From Pseudomonadota bacterium (GTDB lineage Bacteria > Pseudomonadota > Gammaproteobacteria > Burkholderiales > Burkholderiaceae), in NCBI GenBank assembly GCA_021783435.1, contig JAJXUC010000014.1, positions 1 through 41,758 of the forward strand: DNA of 41,758 nucleotides. The letters run 5' to 3'. The number at the start of each line of letters is the position of its first letter. The first letter of the stretch is position 1. Shown piece after piece: positions 1-7,794 of this stretch. The notes under the pieces are model-generated. The model saw only the letters and a program-made list of their open reading frames with translations. It was not told the DNA's origin and made no database searches. The position numbers and the translations under genes were made by a program.

Positions 1-257
<257 letters not shown>

Positions 258-331
258 GAATGAGGTACTGCCAAATTCGACTGCTGCGTGATTTGAACCG
301 ACGTTGCGAACGACCCCCGAAACGCTCAGGG

Positions 332-405
<74 letters not shown>

Positions 406-544
406 CTCGGCCAGCAAACGCGCCTATCCATACATGCCAACAGATGCACAACTGCGCTCGAGATCCGAACCGCTCAGCGGCAGAGCCAGTCATACACCGA
501 GGCACCGTGAGGTGCGTCCTTGAGCAGGAGTCAGCGGTTTCGCT

Positions 545-630
545 TGGTGGAGGAGGTTGGATTCGAACCAACGTAGGCGTAAGCCAACAGATTTACAGTC
601 TGCCCCCTTTAGCCACTCGGGCACCCCTCC
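545..630 (-). tRNA. tRNA-Tyr (anticodon GTA)
   Basis: This 86-nt class II tRNA has the long variable arm expected of tRNA-Tyr. The anticodon loop CTGTAAA gives GTA. The acceptor stem GGAGGGG pairs with CTCCTCC (one G-U pair) and CCA is encoded. It is the first gene of the tRNA-tuf transcript. Confidence 0.97.
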
Positions 631-644
631 GAGGCGAACCTAAA

Positions 645-673
645 ATTTTCAGGTCGTTTGTAGGATTTGTCAA
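645..673 (-). promoter_or_regulatory. Sigma70-type promoter of the tRNA-Tyr/Gly/Thr-tuf operon
   Basis: Read on the minus strand, a perfect -35 box TTGACA (673-668) is followed by a 17-bp spacer and a -10-like box GAAAAT (650-645). The tRNA-Tyr 5' end is 14 nt further on. The TGA inside TTGACA is the stop codon of trpC, so the promoter overlaps the end of that gene. Confidence 0.7.
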
Positions 674-1500
674 CTCAAACCTGTGGACGCACCCGTTCGG
701 GTGGGTTCGCGGGTGGCAAAAAAGTTTGCCAGGGCAAGCCCAGGGTCGGGCGCACGCATGAAGGCTTCGCCGACGAGAAAGGCATGAACTCCGCTGGCGC
801 GCATCATGGCGGCGTCGGCAGGGGACAGGATGCCACTCTCCGTGACCGCCAAGCGGCCGGCCGGCAAGGCGTTCATCAGTTCGAGTGTGGTTTCCAAACG
901 GGTTTCGAAGGTGCGCAAATTGCGGTTGTTCACACCGATGAGAGGTGTGCGCAGCGACAGGGCGCGGTCGAGTTCGCTGCGGTCATGCACTTCGACCAGC
1001 ACGTCGAGGCCATAGGCCAAGGCGCAATCTTCCAGTTCCCGCAGTTGCGTGTCGCTGAGCGCTGCGGCGATGAGCAGGATGCAGTCGGCCCCCATGGCTG
1101 CCGACTCGGCCACCTGGTAGGTGTCGACGATGAAGTCTTTGCGCAGAACCGGCAGGCTGCAAGCCGCGCGCGCCTGCACCAAGTATTCGGACGCGCCCTG
1201 AAAGTAGTCGTGATCGGTGAGAACCGACAGGCATGTCGCGCCGTGCCGGGCGTAGCTTGCGGCGATGTCTGCAGGCCGGAAATCCGCGCGCAGCACGCCC
1301 TTGGAGGGACTGGCTTTTTTCACCTCGGCGATGACGGCAGCTCCGCCCGCGGCCACTCGCGCCTGCATGGCGGCGGCAAATCCACGCCGCGGTCCCTGGG
1401 CTTGGGCCTCGGTCCGCAACATCGGCAAGGGGCGCGTAACGCGGGCAGACGCGACTTCGCGCGCCTTGGTTGCCAGGATGCGCTGCAGAATGTCGGTCAT
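670..1500 (-). CDS. trpC: Indole-3-glycerol-phosphate synthase
   Basis: This 276-residue protein is a TIM-barrel enzyme that closes the indole ring of carboxyphenylaminodeoxyribulose phosphate in cytosolic tryptophan synthesis. Family motifs are present in order: [13 protein letters not shown] near the N-terminus (catalytic Lys), [32 protein letters not shown] and TESGI. Its length is normal for the family (about 260-280). The start ATG overlaps the trpD stop in an ATGA arrangement, which indicates translational coupling. No terminator follows: the stop codon lies inside the -35 box of the tRNA-tuf promoter. Confidence 0.96.
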   Translation of the reverse strand: MTDILQRILATKAREVASARVTRPLPMLRTEAQAQGPRRGFAAAMQARVAAGGAAVIAEVKKASPSKGVLRADFRPADIAASYARHGATCLSVLTDHDYFQGASEYLVQARAACSLPVLRKDFIVDTYQVAESAAMGADCILLIAAALSDTQLRELEDCALAYGLDVLVEVHDRSELDRALSLRTPLIGVNNRNLRTFETRLETTLELMNALPAGRLAVTESGILSPADAAMMRASGVHAFLVGEAFMRAPDPGLALANFFATREPTRTGASTGLS

Positions 1501-2558
1501 GCTGAAGTCGCGTCGGAAGCAGCAACCGGTGCGGCGAGTTCGCGCGTGTACGCCACGAAGGTCTCGAGTTTTTCGCGCGCATGGCCGGCGGCGACGGCTT
1601 TGCGCGCCAGTTCCAAGCCATTCGACAGCGAGTTGGCGAGCCCGGATGCGTAGAGTGCACAGCCTGCGTTGAGGATCACCACATCACGCACGGGGCCCTC
1701 CACATCATCCAGCGCTTGGCGCATGCGCTCGGCCGATTCCTGCGGCGTCTTCACCTGCATGTCCGACAAGTTGCAGCATTTCAGGCTGAAGTCGGAGGGG
1801 TGGATCCGGTACTCGAGAATCTGACTGTCCTTGAGTTCACCCACCATGGTCTCGCCGCACAGCGAGACTTCATCCATGCCATCCAGCCCATGCACCACCA
1901 GCACATGCTGACTGCCCAGGCGTTGCAACACGCGCACCAGAATACCGACGAGATCGGGGTGGAAGACGCCCAGCAACTGGTTGGGCGCGCCGGCCGGGTT
2001 GGTCAGCGGCCCGAGAATATTGAACAGCGTACGCACGCCGAGTTCCTTGCGCACCGGCGCGGCGTGCTTCATCGCGGTGTGGTGGTTGGGGGCGAACATG
2101 AAGCCGATCCGGGTGTCGTCCAGGCATTGCGCCACCTGTTCGGGTGTGAGCTGGATGTTGGCACCCAGGGCTTCGAGCACATCGGCCGAGCCGCTGGAGG
2201 AACTCACGCTGCGCCCGCCGTGCTTGGCCACGCGTGCGCCGGCAGCAGCGGCGACAAACATGCTGCTGGTGGAGATGTTGAAGCTGTGGGCGGCATCGCC
2301 GCCGGTGCCGACGATGTCGACCAGGTGGGTGGCGTCGGTCACCGGCACCTTGGTGGCGAACTCGCGCATCACCATGGCTGCGGCGGTGATCTCGCCGATG
2401 GTTTCCTTCTTCACCCGCAGGCCGGCGATCAGCCCGGCCATCATGACCGGCGACATCTCCCCGGTCATGATGCGGCGCATGAGCGCCATCATCTCGTCGT
2501 GAAAAATCTCGCGGTGCTCGATCACGCGCACCAGCGCCTCCTGATTGGTGATGGGCAT
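1497..2558 (-). CDS. trpD: Anthranilate phosphoribosyltransferase
   Basis: This 353-residue enzyme transfers phosphoribosyl from PRPP to anthranilate, the second committed step of tryptophan synthesis. The glycine-rich PRPP-binding motif [16 protein letters not shown] and the following [20 protein letters not shown] are intact. I chose the ATG at 2558 ([10 protein letters not shown]) because a GGAG Shine-Dalgarno lies about 6 nt upstream and the length then matches the family; longer in-frame extensions read like non-coding sequence. It lies 20 bp downstream of trpG and overlaps trpC by 4 bp. Confidence 0.96.
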   Translation of the reverse strand: MPITNQEALVRVIEHREIFHDEMMALMRRIMTGEMSPVMMAGLIAGLRVKKETIGEITAAAMVMREFATKVPVTDATHLVDIVGTGGDAAHSFNISTSSMFVAAAAGARVAKHGGRSVSSSSGSADVLEALGANIQLTPEQVAQCLDDTRIGFMFAPNHHTAMKHAAPVRKELGVRTLFNILGPLTNPAGAPNQLLGVFHPDLVGILVRVLQRLGSQHVLVVHGLDGMDEVSLCGETMVGELKDSQILEYRIHPSDFSLKCCNLSDMQVKTPQESAERMRQALDDVEGPVRDVVILNAGCALYASGLANSLSNGLELARKAVAAGHAREKLETFVAYTRELAAPVAASDATSA

Positions 2559-2578
2559 GGGGGCTCCAGATGGTGTTT

Positions 2579-3151
2579 TTAGCGTCCGGTCAGCCGCAGG
2601 AAATTCTGCAGCAGGCGGTGGCCGTGCTCGGTTTCGATGGATTCCGGATGGAACTGCACACCTTCGATGGCGTACTGCCGATGGCGCACGCCCATGATTT
2701 CGCCGTCTCCGGTCGTGGCTGAAATTTCCAGGCAAGCAGGCAGGTTCTCGCGCGCGATCGCGAGCGAGTGGTAGCGCACCACGGTGTAGGGGCTGGGCAG
2801 GCCGTCGAACACACCACGGCCATCATGCGACAAGGCGCTGGTCTTGCCATGCATGATGCTCTGCGCGCGGATCACCTGTCCGCCGAAGGCCGCGCCGATG
2901 GCCTGGTGCCCCAGGCAGACTCCCAGGAGGGGAAGCCTCCCGGCAAAGTGCTGCAGCACCGCCACGCTCACGCCAGCCTCGGCCGGGGAACAGGGCCCGG
3001 GGGAGATGACGATGCGCTCGGGCGCCAGCGCCTCGATCTCGGCCAGGTTGAGTTCGTCGTTACGAATGGTGCGGACGTCCTGGCCGAGTTCACCAAAGTA
3101 CTGCACCAGGTTGAAGGTGAAACTGTCGTAGTTGTCGATCATCAGCAGCAT
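2579..3151 (-). CDS. trpG: Anthranilate synthase glutamine amidotransferase subunit
   Basis: This 190-residue class I glutamine amidotransferase supplies ammonia to TrpE for anthranilate synthesis. The catalytic triad is visible: Cys79 in LLGVCLGHQ, and His168 and Glu170 in FHPES. The N-terminus [14 protein letters not shown] is typical. In some bacteria the same subunit also serves para-aminobenzoate synthase. It is the first gene of the trpGDC block. The usual partner trpE is not upstream; the region beyond 3170 is a mobile-element remnant, so trpE must be elsewhere. Confidence 0.95.
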   Translation of the reverse strand: MLLMIDNYDSFTFNLVQYFGELGQDVRTIRNDELNLAEIEALAPERIVISPGPCSPAEAGVSVAVLQHFAGRLPLLGVCLGHQAIGAAFGGQVIRAQSIMHGKTSALSHDGRGVFDGLPSPYTVVRYHSLAIARENLPACLEISATTGDGEIMGVRHRQYAIEGVQFHPESIETEHGHRLLQNFLRLTGR

Positions 3152-3297
3152 ATACGCTCTATCCTATTGATTTAGTTGGATGTTTTGTCAGAATCCCGCG
3201 TTTGGTGCCCGCTTTTTCTGTCGCTGGCGAGGCTGGCCCGACGTGCTGGGTGGGGACTGAAGCGCCCGGGCGGACGCAAATAGGTCGGTCAGGCTGA

Positions 3298-3317
3298 TGG
3301 CTTGCGCCAACGCCAAC
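3298..3317 (+). repeat. Left copy of an imperfect 20-bp direct repeat flanking the island
   Basis: TGGCTTGCGCCAACGCCAAC matches the sequence at 6373-6392 in 18 of 20 positions, with the first 13 identical. The two copies bracket the helicase remnant, the AbiE pair and the integrase remnant, as attachment-site duplications would. Chance similarity is not excluded. The rest of 3152-3420 holds no gene I can recognise, apart from the trpG leader. Confidence 0.35.
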
Positions 3318-3420
3318 CGGAGCGTGCTGCTGAGAGCGAGGACTTGGCAGACATGGATGTGATTATCGCTGGATCGCGCGACCTCTCGAACGGTGCCACC
3401 TCCCTCCGTCGGACGGTCTG

Positions 3421-3797
3421 TCAGCTATCGTCTTCCGCCAGCTCGTAAGCCTTGCGAATCAAGGCAGCGACTTCCCAGAGCCCGTGCCCGAGGTGACGAT
3501 GAAGTCCTTGCCGGCGGCGCCGAGTTGGATGGCGTCGACCTGGTGTCTGTAGAGCGAGTAGCCTTTGAGAATCGAGACGAGATCCGGGTGGACGATGCCT
3601 TTGGCGGCCACTTCGGCCACCGTTCCAGCGGACTCGAAGGCAGGATTGAACTGGAGCAGCGGCTCCGGCCACAGTCGGCCTTCCGACAACCGCGCCTCAA
3701 CTGTTGCGTGGATCTCAGGGTCGGCGATGTTGAGGAAGCTCTGGATGTACTTGGCATAGTCCTCGACGACCTTGGCGTGCGTGCTCAGTACGTCCAT
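3421..3797 (-). pseudogene. Remnant of a DEAD/DEAH-box helicase, N-terminal part only
   Basis: From the ATG at 3797 (good Shine-Dalgarno GGGAGG upstream) 112 codons are open. The product starts MDVLSTHAKVVEDYAKYI and contains LWPEPLLQFNPAFE, a Q-motif-like LYRHQVDAIQ and a Walker A motif GTGSGKS at residues 104-110. This resembles the N-terminus of the large helicases found in defence islands, often beside DUF1998 proteins. The frame stops two residues after Walker A. Another frame continues without interruption as VAALIRKAYELAEDDS and stops at 3421, so an internal deletion may have joined the start of the gene to another 3' end. The motor domains are missing, so it cannot function as a helicase. 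Confidence 0.6.
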
Positions 3798-3907
3798 CTG
3801 TGCCTCCCTTGTCTTTTCCGTCTATTCCAAACGGAACGCCGACGAATTGTCCTCGTCCAACCGTGCGGGCCGTAATCCATATGCTGTGCGCACGCCCAGC
3901 ACAACCA

Positions 3908-4777
3908 TCACGACGGCAACTTTAGAAGCGCCATCACCACAGCCCTGAGTTCAGTCACGATGTCGCGCAGCGCCGGCGCAGACGAGGACAGGTTGCGTAC
4001 GAAGGCCACCCACTGCCTCTGCTTGGCGTCATCCTGCGCGAACGCATCGGTCAAGCCTTCTGGCAGAGCAGCCGGAAGCGGCGTGCCGCGCCGAGCAAAG
4101 GTCGCCTCGATCGCCCGCCGCAGGCGAGCAGGGGCGATCTCGAAAGTGCGCACGAGCATCCAGACGTCGTAGTAGTCCTTCATCCGGCTGTTGGCCAGAC
4201 CGAGGGTCACCATCGCGTGCAGCTTCTCAGCGATGACGGTCTCCTGGGGATAGGCCCGCAGCCGCGGCGAGGGCATGTCCAGCAGGACGGGCAGCTCGAT
4301 GTCCTCGACGCCCGGCTCGACGGCATCGCCAAAGCCGACATCGACGACAACCGGGATCCGTGTGCCTGCCATCGCAGCGGTCGTGCGAAGGCGCGAGCCG
4401 CCGTACTTCATATCTTCGCGGATGGGCTGAATCTGCAGGCCGGCGACATCGAAGGCGATGCCGTCATCGACGCCGATCGTCATGACTTCGCGGAACGCTG
4501 TCAGCAGCGCATCGTCCGACGGATCGCCGAAGCCCAGGAGGTCCAGGTCGCGGGTCGCACGATGGGGTTCATCGAACCACGTAGTCAGCAGGAGCGCGCC
4601 CTTGAGCACGAAACGCTCTCGGTACGGCGAGAGGCTCAGGCGGTGCAGCAGGCGTTCGAGCGCATAGCGCGTCAGCAGCAGTTCGAGCGGCTGCCCGCGC
4701 GCATGTGCCAGGTTCAGCAGGCGCTGGCGCACCGAGGCGCCGACGTTGCGCGTCCGTGATCCAGACTTGTCAGGCAT
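3908..4777 (-). CDS. AbiEii/AbiGii-family nucleotidyltransferase toxin
   Basis: This 289-residue protein belongs to the AbiEii (type IV toxin-antitoxin) nucleotidyltransferase family. The N-terminal half has KGALLL at about residue 59 and the nucleotidyltransferase signature TRDLDLLG with the metal-binding aspartates Asp77 and Asp79. Further on is AEKLHAMV...NSRMKDYYDVW, conserved in the family. Members act as bacteriostatic toxins and can abort phage infection by modifying tRNA; the target here is unknown. The start overlaps the end of the AbiEi gene by 8 bp, the usual antitoxin-toxin order. All core motifs look intact, in contrast to its decayed neighbours. Confidence 0.88.
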   Translation of the reverse strand: MPDKSGSRTRNVGASVRQRLLNLAHARGQPLELLLTRYALERLLHRLSLSPYRERFVLKGALLLTTWFDEPHRATRDLDLLGFGDPSDDALLTAFREVMTIGVDDGIAFDVAGLQIQPIREDMKYGGSRLRTTAAMAGTRIPVVVDVGFGDAVEPGVEDIELPVLLDMPSPRLRAYPQETVIAEKLHAMVTLGLANSRMKDYYDVWMLVRTFEIAPARLRRAIEATFARRGTPLPAALPEGLTDAFAQDDAKQRQWVAFVRNLSSSAPALRDIVTELRAVVMALLKLPS

Positions 4778-5393
4778 CGCTGGTCAGCGCCATCAGATAG
4801 GGCTGAATCGTGCGCCACACGCCGGCGGCCTGCGCCTCGCGCGCGATCTGCGCCGGCGTGGCCTTGCGTTGCCGCAGCGCCTGGCGCAGGCCCTCGACCG
4901 CGATCAGTTCGCCGACAGTACGGCGGTAGCGGAACAGGTCCGCCACAGTCTTGGCAATGCCGAACACCGGCACGCTCGCGCCCGCGATCTTCTTGTGCTC
5001 GACGCCGCAGCGCAGTTGGTCGTCGGGGAACCGGGCGACACGCAGCGGTGGATAGCTGACGCGGGGGCGCCAGTCCTTGCGGCCAATGGCGATCCAGACC
5101 TTGGGCGGGATCTGGTCGGTCAGCCCGTGGAACGCGAGCGCCGAGACGAGGCAGATCACGCCCTTGGGTACGAGGCGTGATGCTTCGGCCAGTGACTGTT
5201 GCGGGTCGAGCGCGGCGTCGGGCAGTTGGTACAGCCCGCGGGCCAGGCGAACGACCTCTCCGGCGCGCTCCATGCGGCTCACCGTGGTACCCGTGACGCC
5301 TGCGCTGCGCAGCTCTGCGAGCCGCGTCAGGCCGCGCTGCCGAAGCAGCGCCAGCGCTTGGTCGCGCTGAGTCGAGGGGACGGCAAGAGGCAT
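4770..5393 (-). CDS. AbiEi-family antitoxin / transcriptional repressor
   Basis: This 207-residue protein has the N-terminal winged-helix domain of AbiEi antitoxins (about residues 8-60: alternation of LRQRGLTRLAELRSAGVT and MERAGEVVRLARGLYQL) followed by the larger AbiEi C-terminal domain, with LASRLVPKGVICLVSALAFH-like context. AbiEi neutralises AbiEii and represses its own operon. I chose the ATG at 5393 (MPLAVPSTQRDQ) because homology-like sequence begins there; the Shine-Dalgarno is weak. It is the first gene of the pair. A candidate promoter/operator lies 37-69 bp upstream. Confidence 0.85.
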   Translation of the reverse strand: MPLAVPSTQRDQALALLRQRGLTRLAELRSAGVTGTTVSRMERAGEVVRLARGLYQLPDAALDPQQSLAEASRLVPKGVICLVSALAFHGLTDQIPPKVWIAIGRKDWRPRVSYPPLRVARFPDDQLRCGVEHKKIAGASVPVFGIAKTVADLFRYRRTVGELIAVEGLRQALRQRKATPAQIAREAQAAGVWRTIQPYLMALTSDA

Positions 5394-5429
5394 GTTCTGA
5401 AGGCTCGGATGATCTGCGGAATCGTCCGC

Positions 5430-5462
5430 TGGTTTATACCATTTCCGTGCCCTCGCTGACCA
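5430..5462 (-). promoter_or_regulatory. Candidate promoter and operator of the AbiE pair
   Basis: On the minus strand TGGTCA (5462-5457) is followed by 18 bp and then TATAAA (5438-5433). The -10 box lies inside the inverted repeat TGGT-ATAA-ACCA (5430-5441), a position where a repressor such as AbiEi would block RNA polymerase. A second inverted repeat, CATAC-GTCTT-GTATG, lies further upstream at 5630-5644. Assignment is by position and sequence only. Confidence 0.45.
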
Positions 5463-5674
5463 GTTCCGGAAAGGCCCGGCAATGACCCGGGCGGTGTTGT
5501 GAATGCCATGCAACGGTTGGCGACATCACGAGAAGAGCAACAGTGAGGCAGTGAGTCCGGCCCGTTCTCGCTGCCGCGCTTCCACTACTTCACCCGCCGC
5601 AGTCTCGCTCGTGCGTCGGCCGCGCTTGTCATACGTCTTGTATGTTCAAACCAGACCAGCGCGGTACAGTCCAA

Positions 5675-6145
5675 TCACCGCTGAGGTGACCGGACACCCA
5701 GAACCGCCGCCCCGTACAGTACGGCCGCTGGCGCACCCGCGAGCAACCACGGCCAGGACGAAAGCATGTGGCTGTCCATCTTCATGCCGCGCTCCACCTG
5801 CATCAGGTAGTACGGTGCCCAGCGGCTGCGCTTCTTCTTCTCGATCCAATCCTCGGCGATGGCCTTGAAGGTCAGCGCATTGGCGTTGATCTGTCGTGTG
5901 CGTTCGGTCTGCCGAGCATGGGCCAGGCGCCGGCCCTGGTGGATCAATTTGCGTGCGTCGTCACGCGCCTTACGCGCATCGGCCAACGAGACCTGTGGAT
6001 ACTCGCCAGTAGCGAACAAGTTTTCGCGCCCGGCGATGCGGTAGCGGTAGCGCCATAGCTTCGAGCCGCTGGGCTTGACCTCGAGGTACAGGCCGGCGGT
6101 GTCGGCGAGCTTGGCCTGGCGGATCTTGATGTCGGTGAGGGGCAT
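5675..6145 (-). pseudogene. Truncated P4-type tyrosine integrase (DUF4102 N-terminal domain)
   Basis: The open frame of 156 codons begins MPLTDIKIRQAKLADTAGLY and continues LEVKPSGSKLWRYRYRIAGR and GEYPQVSLADARKARDDARK, the DUF4102 arm-binding domain of prophage CP4-57/P4-like integrases. The core-binding domain starts (FKAIAEDWIEKKKRSRWAPYYLMQVERG), but homology is lost after about residue 123. The catalytic domain (Arg...His-x-x-Arg...Tyr) is absent; full-length members are about 400 residues. It is a non-functional remnant that marks the surrounding genes as a former integrative element. The frame after residue 125 (GAPAAVL) may be scrambled integrase sequence. Confidence 0.8.
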
Positions 6146-6372
6146 GGCACTGAACTCTTAGGAACAGCGCCGTTCGCTGCTCCAGTTGCATGCTCCTAGC
6201 GGATTTGCCTGCTTCAACTCCCTGTCGAAGTCTGGTTCCAAAACGGCGCTTTCATCGCCCACTGTTCGACATCAGCACCCAACGCCAAGTCGCGGTGGTT
6301 GCGTGAACCGTCTTGCCGACTCAGCGATCGCCCTCAAGCGCCATGCAGGCGCAGGGGGGGATATCAGGCGTT

Positions 6373-6392
6373 TGGCTTGCGCCAATGCCGAC
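6373..6392 (+). repeat. Right copy of the imperfect 20-bp direct repeat flanking the island
   Basis: TGGCTTGCGCCAATGCCGAC is 18/20 identical to 3298-3317. It lies 228 bp from the integrase start, where an attachment site would be expected. The 5-bp inverted repeat TTGGC-TTGC-GCCAA lies across it. The remainder of 6146-6502 contains no recognisable gene. Confidence 0.35.
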
Positions 6393-6502
6393 GCTGGAGA
6401 CGCGAGAAAGGGCTGGACGACGACAGGAAGATCATGGGCACATTATCGCTTCTCCGCCTGTATGTGTGCCGCGTCCCAGCCCAGGGCGGATGCCGCATGA
6501 AC

Positions 6503-6769
6503 TCAGGGCGTGGCTTCCAGGTCTTGCACCTGGCGGATGTATGCGGCCATGGCCTGCGCCGAGTCCTGGCCACGCATGGCAGCCCAGGCGTCCCACTTGG
6601 CGCGGGCAACCCAATCCATCGCGCCAGGGCGCTCGCCTTGCGCGTCGCCCGAGGATGCTTGCTTGTACAGGGCGTAGAGCCGCAGCAGCGTGGCGGGAGC
6701 GGGACGCTGGCTCAAGGATTGGGCGCGAGAGACAGCGTCGAGAAAATCGGCTTGCAACGTGGGGGCCAT
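6503..6769 (-). CDS. Acyl-CoA-binding protein
   Basis: This 88-residue protein matches the acyl-CoA-binding protein family over its whole length: FLDAVSRAQSL, then LLRLYALYKQASSGD with the conserved YxLYKQA motif, then ERPGAMDWVARAKWDAWAAM with the KWDAW motif, ending in YIRQVQDLEA. Such proteins bind long-chain acyl-CoA esters in the cytosol and buffer or transport them. I chose the ATG at 6769 for family-typical length; in-frame ATGs at 6787 and 6802 are alternatives and none has a strong Shine-Dalgarno. It lies about 110 bp downstream of the 5'-nucleotidase gene on the same strand. Confidence 0.88.
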   Translation of the reverse strand: MAPTLQADFLDAVSRAQSLSQRPAPATLLRLYALYKQASSGDAQGERPGAMDWVARAKWDAWAAMRGQDSAQAMAAYIRQVQDLEATP

Positions 6770-6879
6770 GCTGGGGTCCGAAGGCATGCGCGAAGGCTGC
6801 ATCGTACGGTCGACGGCGTGGAGGCATGCAGTGAACCGCTCCACGGGAGCCGCCGATACGCGAGACCCAGGCGCCACGC

Positions 6880-7794
6880 TCAGCTCTCGCGGTGTATCCC
6901 GGCGTGCACCTGGCCTGCAGGCACATGCTGCGAGGCGGACTGGACATGGCCGGTCTGGTCATCGAAGAAAAAATCGGGCTGGAACTCACGCAGGAAGGGC
7001 CCTTTGTCGAGGCCGCCGAGGAACATCGCCTCATCCACGGCGATGTTCCAGTGCATCAGCGTGCGGATGGCGCGTTCATGCGCCGGCGCGCTACGGGCGG
7101 TGACCAGGGCGGTGCGCAGGCGCATGGCGACGACCCCTGTGCTGGCCGCGCTTTGCAGCCGGTGCAAGGCTTCGAGCAGGGGTTTGAACGGGCCGGGTGG
7201 CAGCGGCAGCGCCGCCTTGCTGGCTTCATGCTGCTGGAACGCGGGCAGGCCTTGAGCCTGGAACACGCGCTCGGCTTCGTCGGAGAAGAGCACGGCGTCG
7301 CCATCGAACGCGATGCGCACCTCGGTGGGGTGCGCCTTCGAAGCGTGGGCGGATTGCGGGTAGACCTGCGCCGCAGCGAAACCCGCCGCCAGAGCCGCGC
7401 GTACGTCGTCGGTGTTGGTGGAGAGGAACAAATTGGCCTGCAGTGCGTGCAGGTAGTGGTAGGGCGGGCGGCCGCGCGTGAACACGCCACGGTCGATGGG
7501 TGTGGCGTGATGTCGGGCCGAGCGGAACACACGCAGCCCTGAAACCGGGTCGTTGCGCGACAGCAGCACCACCTCCACCCGATCGCGTTCGGCGTCGCTG
7601 GTGTTGAATGCCAGCAGCTTGCGCACCAACTGGAATGCCACGCCGGGTTGGGCCGGGCGCTCGATGCGGTCGAGCTGTAGCCGCATGTACGCCGCATCGT
7701 CGGATTCCTCGAAGATGCGGTTCTCCTCCTCGAAATCGAACAGGGCCCGCGAGGAGATGGCCACCACCAGGCGGTCTTGGAGTGTTGAACTCAT
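6880..7794 (-). CDS. Cytosolic 5'-nucleotidase (NT5C1-like)
   Basis: This 304-residue protein matches the bacterial branch of the 5'-nucleotidase family related to eukaryotic cytosolic 5'-nucleotidase I, which dephosphorylates nucleoside monophosphates. Visible blocks are SSRALFDFEEENRIFE near the N-terminus, VEVVLLSRNDPVSGLRVF, NLFLSTNTDDVRAAL, the haloacid dehalogenase-like VRIAFDGDAVLFSDEAE and NIAVDEAMFLGGLDKGPFL followed by FFFDDQTGH. The ATG at 7794 overlaps the stop of the upstream REC-GGDEF-EAL gene (ATGA), so the two are translationally coupled. An inferred link is salvage of GMP arising from c-di-GMP breakdown. Confidence 0.87.
   Translation of the reverse strand: MSSTLQDRLVVAISSRALFDFEEENRIFEESDDAAYMRLQLDRIERPAQPGVAFQLVRKLLAFNTSDAERDRVEVVLLSRNDPVSGLRVFRSARHHATPIDRGVFTRGRPPYHYLHALQANLFLSTNTDDVRAALAAGFAAAQVYPQSAHASKAHPTEVRIAFDGDAVLFSDEAERVFQAQGLPAFQQHEASKAALPLPPGPFKPLLEALHRLQSAASTGVVAMRLRTALVTARSAPAHERAIRTLMHWNIAVDEAMFLGGLDKGPFLREFQPDFFFDDQTGHVQSASQHVPAGQVHAGIHRES

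Noticed and set aside
5712..5724. Palindrome CCGTAC-A-GTACGG beside the integrase remnant
   Set aside because: It could be an insertion-sequence end or an operator, but there is no matching partner and it lies in decayed integrase sequence. Not supported enough to annotate.
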